Part shown: one piece after another, positions 50,768-58,113 of the stretch
Position numbering within the stretch: position 1 is the first letter of the stretch
Layout: each line of letters starts with the position of its first letter
Source: Mobiluncus sp963511525
GTDB taxonomy: Bacteria > Actinomycetota > Actinomycetes > Actinomycetales > Actinomycetaceae
Length of the DNA stretch: 64,000 bases
Assembly: GCF_963511525.1 (NCBI RefSeq)
Contig: NZ_CAUPIY010000010.1
Span: forward strand, 1-64,000
Direction of reading: 5' to 3'
The notes under the pieces: model-generated
Told to the model about the DNA's origin: nothing
Seen by the model: only the letters and a program-made list of their open reading frames with translations
Databases searched by the model: none
Program-made: the position numbers and the translations under genes

Positions 50768-52198
50768 ATGGACAAGTTCTTAGAGGTTCTCAACACCATA
50801 GACTCTTTCGTCTGGGGGCCGTTTGTCCTGATTCCCCTGCTGCTGGGAACCGGATTGTGGCTGACCATTCGGCTGTCGGGAATCCAGTTCCGCAAACTCG
50901 GTCCCGCCATGCACCTCGCCCTGCTGAAACGTGACGAGGGCACCGGGGAAAGTCCCGAGGGGAAACAACCGCTCGACGACACCATCGAGGGCGACATTTC
51001 CCACTACCAAGCGCTGACTACCGCCCTGGCCGCTACCGTCGGGGTCGGAAACATCGCCGGCGTCGCCACCGCTATCCACATTGGCGGACCCGGAGCGGTG
51101 TTCTGGATGTGGGTCACGGGACTGTTGGGTATGGCCTCGAAATACTCCGAAGCCTTCATGGCGGTACGTTTCCGCACCAAAGATGCCAAAGGTGAGATGA
51201 GCGGCGGTCCGCAGTACTACCTGGAACACGTCACGAAAGTGAAGTGGTTGGGCCGGACTCTAGCCATCGCCTTTGCGATTTTCGCGATTATTGCCTCGTT
51301 CGGTATCGGCAACCTGACCCAAGCGAACTCGGTTGCGACCCAGTTACAGGCTTCTTTCGGGGTGAATCCGTGGATGACCGGCCTGTTCATGGCGGCTTTG
51401 ACAGGTATCGTCCTGCTGGGCGGAGTGAAATCCATCGGCCGGGTGACCTCGGCTTTTGTCCCCATAATGATTATTCTCTACGTGGGAGCCTCACTGATTG
51501 TGCTGGGTCTGTACGCCACGAAAATCCCCGGCGCCCTAGCGCTGATTGTTCACGATGCCTTTACGGGCAGTGCCGCGACGGGCGGTTTCGTGGGCTCCAC
51601 GTTCATGGTGGCGCTCCAGTACGGGGTGGCGCGCGGAATTTTCTCTAACGAGTCCGGGATGGGGTCCGCCGCGATTGCTGCGGCTGCGGCGCGTACTCGC
51701 GAACCGGTCCGGCAAGGGCTCGTGTCCATGACGCAAACCTTCATCGACACCATCATCGTGGTGTCCATGACGGCGCTGGTCATCGTCGTTACGGGAGCCT
51801 GGCAAGAGACCGATGCCAACGGGCAGGCGCTGGATGGTTCGCCCCTCACTGCCCAGGCCTTCAACATCGGTTTCCCCGGCGGCCAGGGCCACTTTGTGGT
51901 GGCAGTTTCCCTGGTGTTCTTTGCGTTTTCCACCGTGCTGGGCTGGGCCTACTACGGGGAACGCTGTGTACAGCGTTTGTTCGGCCTCCGAGCCGTCGTC
52001 GTCTATCGTTTGTTGTTTGCCATAGTTGTTTTCGTGGGCTGCATCACGGAGCTAAAAGTGGCGTGGACCTTGGCGGATGTCACGAACGGGTTGATGGCTT
52101 TGCCTAACTTGATTGGTCTCATCCTGGCTTCCGGTCTGATTGCCCGCGAAACCAGGGCATACCTGAAGCGCGACCCGAAACTGCAAGAATCCCAGTAA
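50768..52198 (+). CDS. Alanine/glycine:cation symporter family protein
   Basis: A 476-residue membrane transporter of the AGCS (sodium/alanine symporter) family with about ten helices. Family features include GNIAGVATAI and the GPGAVFWMW segment near residues 95-120, PQYYLE, and NESGMGSAAIAAAAA around residue 300. It imports Ala or Gly with Na+ or H+; the exact substrate is not readable. GAGG lies 9 nt before the ATG. Not part of an obvious operon; it converges on the CapA gene across about 58 nt with no strong terminator. Confidence 0.93.
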   Translation: MDKFLEVLNTIDSFVWGPFVLIPLLLGTGLWLTIRLSGIQFRKLGPAMHLALLKRDEGTGESPEGKQPLDDTIEGDISHYQALTTALAATVGVGNIAGVATAIHIGGPGAVFWMWVTGLLGMASKYSEAFMAVRFRTKDAKGEMSGGPQYYLEHVTKVKWLGRTLAIAFAIFAIIASFGIGNLTQANSVATQLQASFGVNPWMTGLFMAALTGIVLLGGVKSIGRVTSAFVPIMIILYVGASLIVLGLYATKIPGALALIVHDAFTGSAATGGFVGSTFMVALQYGVARGIFSNESGMGSAAIAAAAARTREPVRQGLVSMTQTFIDTIIVVSMTALVIVVTGAWQETDANGQALDGSPLTAQAFNIGFPGGQGHFVVAVSLVFFAFSTVLGWAYYGERCVQRLFGLRAVVVYRLLFAIVVFVGCITELKVAWTLADVTNGLMALPNLIGLILASGLIARETRAYLKRDPKLQESQ

Positions 52199-52256
52199 CC
52201 CTTCCGCACCGGCCTCGTGCCAAAGCCGAAAAGCTATGCAGAAGCAATCGGGACGC

Positions 52257-53528
52257 CTATTGCTTAGGCAGTACTTCGACTTTGGCGGGGGAGGGCACCG
52301 CGGGCGGCTCGGTGAGTTCAGGAGTTTCGGGCCCCACCAGGGATTGCAAAAACTCCCGATACCGCGCGGCTTTGCTCGCGCTCATGGCGCTACCAGGCGG
52401 AGTTTGTCCCTGCGCGGCCGCGGCTAGCGGCACCACCATGTGTGAATCTGGTTCCAGCCCGATTGCCACCCACTGGGCGGAGATAACTTCGGCGTTGCCC
52501 TGAGCTGGAACCCTAATCGTGGCCCAGGCGATTTGTTCCGAATCCGTATGCATCGTGGTCAGGGGACGCATATCCGAAATGACATTCCCTACGCTCCAAT
52601 ACGTCCACATACCTTTGCCGTCCACACCGCCGGGTAGCTTCTCAATGCCCTGGGGAACGTGCGGATGATGACCGATATAGAGGTCAATCAGTCCGCTATC
52701 GGCTGCTTCTTGCGCCCATTTACGCGCCCAGCCGGAGGGCTGCAACTCATATTCCAACCCGTTATGGCCCGACAAAATCACCACGTTGGCGCCCTCTTGG
52801 CGAGCCTGGGCGGCCCACTTGAGAATGTCGCTCATATCGTCTACGTTGACCAGCCAAGGCTTTTCGCTAATGTAGGGCATCCCGCCCAGCTTTCCCCAGC
52901 CCAAGGACAGGTGAGCAATCCTGATGGTGCGTCCGTCTTTGGTCAAGCTGTACATCTGATAAGGTTTTTCCTCCGCGCTGCGCCGAGAACCGGTGGCTCC
53001 CATGCCGGCTTTTTCCAACACATTGAGCGTCTGATAGACGCCTTCAATGCCCTGGTCAGTCGTGTGGTTGGAAGCGGTGGAGCAGCCGTCGTAGCCCAAG
53101 TCTTTCATATCTTTCGCCCAGCTCGTAGGCATAGCAAAATTGGGAAATCCCTGATAGGGGGCTCCGTCCTTGGCAAAAGCAATCTCTTGGTGGCAAATCG
53201 TCAGGTCAGCCCCCTCGAGAAACGGTTTGATGCCAGCCATCAAATTTGTAAAATGCGTGTTTCCCGCGGCGTCGCGCGACACATCGGGCATAAGGGCATC
53301 GTGTGTCAGGGCGTCGCCCGTGGCCGCGACGGTAAAGGTGATGTCCGGGGGCTGCGTTGCGGTCGGTTTCGGTGTGACGTTCAAAAGGGAGGTTTTGGTA
53401 GGAATTTCTTTGGCGTCAGATTTTCCGGCGGCATCGTCGCAGCCAGACAACCCCCAGGTCACGCTCATCACCAGCAGAATCGCTGCGGTCTTCCGGCTAA
53501 ATTTGCGGGTGGTGTCACTGTTTACCAT
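52257..53528 (-). CDS. CapA family lipoprotein
   Basis: A 423-residue predicted lipoprotein: signal peptide with lipobox LSGC at about 27-30, then a CapA/PGA_cap metallophosphoesterase-like domain (about 60-340). Recognisable elements are FTVAATGDALTHD, ICHQEIAF, NHTTDQG, LSGHNGLEYE and IGHHPHVPQG, which carry the Asp/His/Asn metal ligands. CapA homologues take part in poly-gamma-glutamate or envelope polymer synthesis; the role here is unknown. The ATG is 6 nt after TATAAA and has no ribosome binding site, so it is probably leaderless. It follows ribF on the same strand with a 40-nt gap. Confidence 0.87.
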   Translation of the reverse strand: MVNSDTTRKFSRKTAAILLVMSVTWGLSGCDDAAGKSDAKEIPTKTSLLNVTPKPTATQPPDITFTVAATGDALTHDALMPDVSRDAAGNTHFTNLMAGIKPFLEGADLTICHQEIAFAKDGAPYQGFPNFAMPTSWAKDMKDLGYDGCSTASNHTTDQGIEGVYQTLNVLEKAGMGATGSRRSAEEKPYQMYSLTKDGRTIRIAHLSLGWGKLGGMPYISEKPWLVNVDDMSDILKWAAQARQEGANVVILSGHNGLEYELQPSGWARKWAQEAADSGLIDLYIGHHPHVPQGIEKLPGGVDGKGMWTYWSVGNVISDMRPLTTMHTDSEQIAWATIRVPAQGNAEVISAQWVAIGLEPDSHMVVPLAAAAQGQTPPGSAMSASKAARYREFLQSLVGPETPELTEPPAVPSPAKVEVLPKQ

Positions 53529-53534
53529 GGAACT

Positions 53535-53540
53535 TTTATA
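53535..53540 (-). promoter_or_regulatory. -10-like TATAAA of the CapA gene
   Basis: On the minus strand TATAAA ends 6 nt before the ATG with no Shine-Dalgarno. The last base departs from TANNNT. Confidence 0.4.
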
Positions 53541-53568
53541 CCAAACAAAGCTGACAAATCCGCCTCAC

Positions 53569-54564
53569 TCAGACTGTGACCGCGCCGGGGTCGATACGCT
53601 GGGATTTCGGAACCCCCAGGACCACGGCCGTCTCCAGCAGGTCGCGATCCATGCGCTCCAGCAGTGCGTCCAAAGAATGAAAAGCCAGGTTGTCGCGAAT
53701 CCGATGCACGAACTCGACCACGACTTCTTCCCCGTACAAATCCAAGTCTGCGCGCCCTAAAACGTGAGCTTCCACAGTGCGCCCCACGTCACCAAAATGC
53801 GGGGAAGTTCCCACCGAAATGGCGGCGGGCACCACCTCTAGTGAAGTCGGACTCTGAGAGTGCGGCGGGTAAGGCATCCGCAGCCAACCGGCGTAAACAC
53901 CATCGGCGGGAATCGCCTCCACAAACTCCGCGTCCAGATTAGCGGTGGGAAATCCCAGTTTGCGCCCGCGCCGTTTGCCGTGAATGACTGTACCGCGCAC
54001 CGAATGGGCGCGACCCAAAACATAAGCTGCCTGGTCAACCCGGCCTTGGGCCAGTAGCTCGCGCACCCAAGACGAGGACCAGCGGCGTCCAAAAATCGGA
54101 TCGACGATGTTAGACACCGTCACGACGGTAAAACCGTACTGTTCCCCCAGTTCCTGTAAAGTCTGGGCATCTCCGCTGTTCTTAGATCCGAAATGCATAT
54201 CTTCCCCGATGACGACCACCAGGGGATCCAGGGGGGCGACCAGGTAGTTTTGGACAAACTCGGCGGGGGACTGGGCTGCAAAATCGAGGTCATATTGTTG
54301 AACCCAGGTCGCGTCCACCCCCAGCTGTTCAATGCGGGTCAGTCGGTCTGGCAGGGAACAAATTAACTTATTCTTGGGGTCGGGATGGTGAACCTGGCGA
54401 GGTAGCGGGTCGAACGTCAACACAACAGAGGTCGCCTCGCGCTCGTGAGCCAGCGCCACGACTTTCTCGATGATTCGCTTGTGTCCGGTGTGAACACCGT
54501 CAAAAGTACCTATGGTCACGACACTCGGCCCGAAACTTGACGGTTTGTCACGAAAAATTTGCAC
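53569..54564 (-). CDS. ribF: Bifunctional riboflavin kinase / FAD synthetase
   Basis: A 331-residue enzyme making FMN and then FAD from riboflavin. The N-terminal nucleotidyltransferase domain has GTFDGVHTGHKR (HxGH-type motif) and SSSWVRELLAQGRV at its end. The C-terminal flavokinase domain has GTVIHGKRRGRKLGFPTANL-type binding residues with Thr/Asn for Mg-ATP, and VEFVHRIRDNLAF. The start is GTG, 6 nt from TAAGGT, apparently leaderless. It normally sits between truB and rpsO in the same direction; here it is inverted and separated from both. Confidence 0.95.
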   Translation of the reverse strand: MQIFRDKPSSFGPSVVTIGTFDGVHTGHKRIIEKVVALAHEREATSVVLTFDPLPRQVHHPDPKNKLICSLPDRLTRIEQLGVDATWVQQYDLDFAAQSPAEFVQNYLVAPLDPLVVVIGEDMHFGSKNSGDAQTLQELGEQYGFTVVTVSNIVDPIFGRRWSSSWVRELLAQGRVDQAAYVLGRAHSVRGTVIHGKRRGRKLGFPTANLDAEFVEAIPADGVYAGWLRMPYPPHSQSPTSLEVVPAAISVGTSPHFGDVGRTVEAHVLGRADLDLYGEEVVVEFVHRIRDNLAFHSLDALLERMDRDLLETAVVLGVPKSQRIDPGAVTV

Positions 54565-54570
54565 CCCTCA

Positions 54571-54576
54571 ACCTTA
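54571..54576 (-). promoter_or_regulatory. -10 element TAAGGT of ribF
   Basis: On the minus strand TAAGGT ends 6 nt before the GTG start at 54564. Confidence 0.45.
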
Positions 54577-54655
54577 GCATGACGCTATCCGCTCCGATTT
54601 TGCCCCCTGTCCCGGCGCGGGGAAAGGGCGGGGCTTTCACCCTTTTGGGTGTTCA

Positions 54656-54691
54656 GTTAACCAAACTGCCTCAATAGGCTGATTGGGTAAC
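54656..54691. promoter_or_regulatory. Operator-like inverted repeat in the ribF / CWB2 divergent gap
   Basis: Arms 54656-54671 (GTTAACCAAACTGCCT) and 54676-54691 (AGGCTGATTGGGTAAC) pair at 13 of 16 positions around CAAT. It ends 27 nt before the CWB2 start, a place where a regulator or a leader hairpin would act. Confidence 0.5.
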
Positions 54692-54717
54692 GACTGTTGC
54701 AACGGAAAGGTACAGAC

Positions 54718-56136
54718 ATGCAGGCATGGGTAAAGCGCGGAGCCATTTCCGGCACCGTAGGAGCCTTGACTTTAGCGATGATGGCCCTGGTTGCCGTCAG
54801 CGAGTCTCAGGCAGAAGGGTTGAACTATGAACGTTTGGCGGGACCCAGCGGGGTGGGAACCTCCCTGGCGGTAGCCAAGCACACCTGGGGGACAAACTGG
54901 CCTGTGGTCTATGTGGCCGCGAACCGTAACCCGGTGGATGCCCTACCGGCGGCGACTATCGGGGACGGACCTGTGGTACTCACCGATGGGAAACAGCTGA
55001 ACCTCGGCGGGGTCAAACCCGGCCACATCGTAATCTTGGGTGGACCGGGCGCGGTTCCTGAAAGCATTGCCCAGCAAGCCCGGCAAACCTGCGGCGCAGA
55101 AAACGTGGAACGCCTGGCTGGTTCTGACCGCAATGCGACCGCACAGGCTATCGCTGACCGCTGGATACAGGTAAACGGCCCCACCAACCGGATGTATCTG
55201 ACCAAAAATGCCGGTTCCGGTTCCCCCGACGCGGTAGCCGGTTCGGTGCTGCGTGACGGACCCATCATCACCTACACGAACGAGGCCAGCATCAGTGCCG
55301 CACAGCAGTTCGTGGCGATGCGGATGCCGGCGAGCCAGCCGGGCGGCGCACAATTGGTGGCTTTGGGCGGACCGGGCGCGGTTCCCGACGCAGTACTCCA
55401 AACAATCGCTAACGGTGCGGCGACCCAACGTTTTGCGGGGGCGAACCGTTATCTCACAGCCCTAGAAATCGCCAAGTTTGCCGCCAACGATCCGGCCCGA
55501 AAGGTCGCCTACGTGGCGTCGGGAACCGCCCTGAAAGATGCGATGGTGGCGGGGGCATCCAAGGACGGTTTTATCCTGCTGACACCCCCCGGTGGTGGAG
55601 GTACTTTCCAGCAAATCGTGTCTATGGGCGCTAACAAGATCGTGTTTATCGGAGGAGAAGGTGTGCTGCCCCAGAGCACTTTGGCTATGGCAGCCGGCGT
55701 TGGTTTAGGTGCGGATGGTCCCGGTAATCCGCATTACATAACCAATAACGTGGGTTTTAAGCTTGAAGGCCTCATTCGGATACTAAGTGCCAAGGAACTT
55801 ATCAAGATGGAGAACCACCAGTATGTACCGGAGTTGTCCGAAGTGCTCGCTGGCTACGAATACGCTGTGCTCATTTTGGATGAACCGGCGGTATTCGACA
55901 TTTCCTATGCTTCGGATATTGGGCCAGGCGCCCCCACTAATCCGCGCGAGGCTGACATAGTCTTGCTCGCGGACACCTCCGATCCCAAGGCTGTCATGGA
56001 GTCGTGGCGTGGATACGACGGTGTGCGGGCGTCTGTTACCTTTAAGCCTTACAGTCTTTTCTGGCCCAGCGACGTGAGCCTTCCCACGACTGGAGCGCAT
56101 TCTACAGGAGCCTATATCGACCACGGCAAAGGATAA
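54718..56136 (+). CDS. Secreted CWB2 protein with unknown C-terminal region
   Basis: A 472-residue exported protein. Signal peptide about 1-32 ending SQAEG. Three CWB2 units occupy about 35-325 (RLAGPSGVGTS, RLAGSDRNATA, RFAGANRYLTA; each with LGGPGAVP- or GGEGVLP-type strands). Residues about 330-472 match nothing recognised: they include KLEGLIRILSAKELIKMEN and DIVLLADTSDPKAVME. The DNA of this tail is visibly more AT-rich than the CWB2 part, hinting at a recombined module. GGAAAGG precedes the ATG at 54718. It ends before a strong hairpin that overlaps the next gene's ribosome binding site. Confidence 0.85.
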   Translation: MQAWVKRGAISGTVGALTLAMMALVAVSESQAEGLNYERLAGPSGVGTSLAVAKHTWGTNWPVVYVAANRNPVDALPAATIGDGPVVLTDGKQLNLGGVKPGHIVILGGPGAVPESIAQQARQTCGAENVERLAGSDRNATAQAIADRWIQVNGPTNRMYLTKNAGSGSPDAVAGSVLRDGPIITYTNEASISAAQQFVAMRMPASQPGGAQLVALGGPGAVPDAVLQTIANGAATQRFAGANRYLTALEIAKFAANDPARKVAYVASGTALKDAMVAGASKDGFILLTPPGGGGTFQQIVSMGANKIVFIGGEGVLPQSTLAMAAGVGLGADGPGNPHYITNNVGFKLEGLIRILSAKELIKMENHQYVPELSEVLAGYEYAVLILDEPAVFDISYASDIGPGAPTNPREADIVLLADTSDPKAVMESWRGYDGVRASVTFKPYSLFWPSDVSLPTTGAHSTGAYIDHGKG

Positions 56137-56168
56137 CGTCCACGGGGCTGCTTCGCTAACTTCATCGA

Positions 56169-56214
56169 CCCCCTTGCTTTAGACTTGGAAAAGACTTAAA
56201 GCAAGGGGGTTTTC
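56169..56214 (+). terminator. Terminator whose 3' arm is the next gene's ribosome binding site
   Basis: CCCCCTTGCTTTA (56169-56181) and TAAAGCAAGGGGG (56197-56209) form a perfect 13-bp stem followed by TTTTC, an excellent intrinsic terminator for the CWB2 gene. The AGGGGG of the 3' arm is also the only Shine-Dalgarno for the ATG at 56215. Confidence 0.85.
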
Positions 56215-57270
56215 ATGTGGGCAGTGCAGGGCGTTGACGGTGTGCCGGTCCTGGTCGAGGCCGACCGTCCCCGGGTCGGTGCCGGCCAGATTCTCATTGA
56301 AGTATCGGCCGCGGGAGTGAACCGAGCGGACTTGTTGCAGGTGGCAGGCCATTATCCGCCCCCTGCCGGGGCACCGAATACGCTCGGGCTAGAGGCCGCC
56401 GGCACCGTCGTGGAGGTGGGACCAGGCGTTGACTCGGCGTGGCTGGGTCGCGCCGCGGTGGCTCTGGTCGAGGGCGGGGCACAAGCGCAGTTCTGTGTCG
56501 CTAACGCGGATTTAGCTTTGCCGTTGCCCGTCTCAGGGCGTCTCAATGGCTATGTCGCGGGGGCTGCCCTCCTGGAAGCAGCGGTAACGGCCTGGCACAA
56601 CCTGGTCAACTTGGAACCACGGATAACCTGGATGGATGGGCCGCACGATGGCTTCCTGGCAGGCCGCGATCCGTACGGGGAAAGCTGGCGCTACCCAGTT
56701 GGCTTCAGCGTGCTGATTCAAGGCGGAAGCGGTGGGGTCGGGACCGTTGCGGTGCAACTGGCCAAGGCGCTGGGTGCCAACGTGGCGGCCACCGCCGGGG
56801 ACGAAGCCCGTCGCCAAAAAGTGACCCTGCTGGGTGCTGACGGTGTGGCGGACTACCGTGACGAAGAATCGTTGAAAAAAGCGTTCGAGGACGTGACTGA
56901 CTGTTTGGGGTTTGACCTGATCTTGGATGTCAGCGGGGCCGGAGGGCTGGAATCGAATCTCAATCTTTTAAAGACCGGAGGACGTTTAAGCGTTATTGGA
57001 CTGCAAAAGGGAGCACACGGGGAAATCGATTTGGCATATTTTTTGCAAAAACAGGCCACCTTGCAAGGTTCCACCATTCGCGCGTTAGATACGGACACCA
57101 AGGTTGACCTGGTTCACGCAGTTGGTGAATACGTTTGGCCCGCTGTCGAATCTGGCCAAATCCGCCCGGTTATTGCCGAAACGTACCCCTTCGCCAAAGT
57201 CGCCCAAGCTCACGAAGCCCTTGGAGCCAAAACCAACCGTCCTTTCGGCAAATTGATTCTTGCCAAATAA
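56215..57270 (+). CDS. NAD(P)H:quinone oxidoreductase-like MDR protein
   Basis: A 351-residue medium-chain dehydrogenase/reductase of the zinc-free quinone oxidoreductase group. The N-terminal GroES-like domain has GVNRADLLQVAGHYPPPAG and LGLEAAGTVVEVG. The Rossmann domain has IQGGSGGVGTVAVQLAKALG for NAD(P)H. Residues 135-155 (MDGPHDGFLAGRDPYGESW) look like an insertion relative to typical members. The substrate is unknown. Its ribosome binding site lies in the preceding terminator stem, so translation may depend on that structure opening. Confidence 0.88.
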   Translation: MWAVQGVDGVPVLVEADRPRVGAGQILIEVSAAGVNRADLLQVAGHYPPPAGAPNTLGLEAAGTVVEVGPGVDSAWLGRAAVALVEGGAQAQFCVANADLALPLPVSGRLNGYVAGAALLEAAVTAWHNLVNLEPRITWMDGPHDGFLAGRDPYGESWRYPVGFSVLIQGGSGGVGTVAVQLAKALGANVAATAGDEARRQKVTLLGADGVADYRDEESLKKAFEDVTDCLGFDLILDVSGAGGLESNLNLLKTGGRLSVIGLQKGAHGEIDLAYFLQKQATLQGSTIRALDTDTKVDLVHAVGEYVWPAVESGQIRPVIAETYPFAKVAQAHEALGAKTNRPFGKLILAK

Positions 57271-57357
57271 TCAGCCCTAAAGCTAAACAGCCCGCCCAGC
57301 TAAAAATTCAAGTTTTCCCAAAAAACCCGCCCCGCAAGTGCAACGTTTCTCGCAATA

Positions 57358-57495
57358 CGGCGCGGCTGAGCGAAAGTGGGGGTACTCAGGCGGGGGACTA
57401 GGGGGTGTGTTTTCGTTGCCTTGCAACGAAAACGTGGGGGGGGTCCGTGACCCCCCTAGGTCCCCCGCGAGACCCCCACGAGCGATACCGCGCCG
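57358..57495. repeat. Long nested palindrome upstream of rpsO
   Basis: Complementary blocks are nested in order: CGGCGCGG (57358-57365) with CCGCGCCG (57488-57495); GTGGGGGT (57377-57384) with ACCCCCAC near 57472-57479; GCGGGGGAC-TAGGGGG with CCCCCCTAG-GTCCCCCGC; and innermost GTTTTCGTTG-ccttg-CAACGAAAAC (about 57410-57433). A side hairpin GGGGGGTC-cgt-GACCCCCC also forms. The whole 138-nt element can fold on itself. The 57271-57635 gap is otherwise non-coding and holds the rpsO leader. Confidence 0.8.
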
Positions 57496-57635
57496 ACCCG
57501 CGCTATTGAAAAACAAAGAAAATTCGCTTGAATGCGGGGTGTTTGCTAAACTTGTACAGCCGTCATGTCGGCCGCGCTACCGATGCTCCAGGAAAAGCCT
57601 GGGCGCTGCGCGCAACGAGTACAAAAGGAGAACCT

Positions 57636-57905
57636 GTGGCACTGACCAAGGAAGAAAAGCAAGCAATCATCAACGAATACGCGACTCATCCCGGGGACAC
57701 TGGTTCCCCCGAAGTGCAAATCGCCCTGTTGTCCAAGCGGATTAAGGACTTGACCGAGCACTTTAAGACTCACGAACATGACCATCATTCCCGTCGTGGT
57801 TTGATGCTGCTGGTCGGCCAGCGCAAGCGTCTGCTGGGCTACTTGCAGGACATCGACATCGAACGCTACCGCAGCCTCAAAGAGCGCCTCGGTTTGCGTA
57901 AATAG
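57636..57905 (+). CDS. rpsO: 30S ribosomal protein S15
   Basis: An 89-residue S15, a primary 16S rRNA-binding protein of the platform. Conserved elements are THPGDTGSPEVQIALLS, LTEHFKTHEHDHHSRRGL and LVGQRKRLLGYL. GTG start with AAAAGGAG upstream, giving the standard N-terminus (ALTKEEKQ); the frame is open further upstream but lacks a site. It is followed by its own terminator and then pnp, the conserved rpsO-pnp order. Confidence 0.97.
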   Translation: MALTKEEKQAIINEYATHPGDTGSPEVQIALLSKRIKDLTEHFKTHEHDHHSRRGLMLLVGQRKRLLGYLQDIDIERYRSLKERLGLRK

Positions 57906-57911
57906 CAACTA

Positions 57912-57941
57912 AGCTGGCCGGATACCGGTCAGCTTTCTTTT
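57912..57941 (+). terminator. Terminator between rpsO and pnp
   Basis: AGCTGGCCGG and CCGGTCAGCT pair around ATA with one G-T pair, followed by TTCTTTTC. The pnp gene must therefore rely on read-through or its own promoter. Confidence 0.8.
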
Positions 57942-58113
57942 CATGCCGGTACTTTCCGGCTGATATATGTAGGAATCCAGCGTTAATCGGTCCTCGGTAG
58001 TGGCTTCCTGGACCATCCGCGAGTCTCCCGGTTTTCCCGGTGAGGTTTGCGGAGAGCCAGCCCAGTGGGCCTCGATCGATGACCGCCGCGCTGAACAAAG
58101 AGAGGGGGATCCC

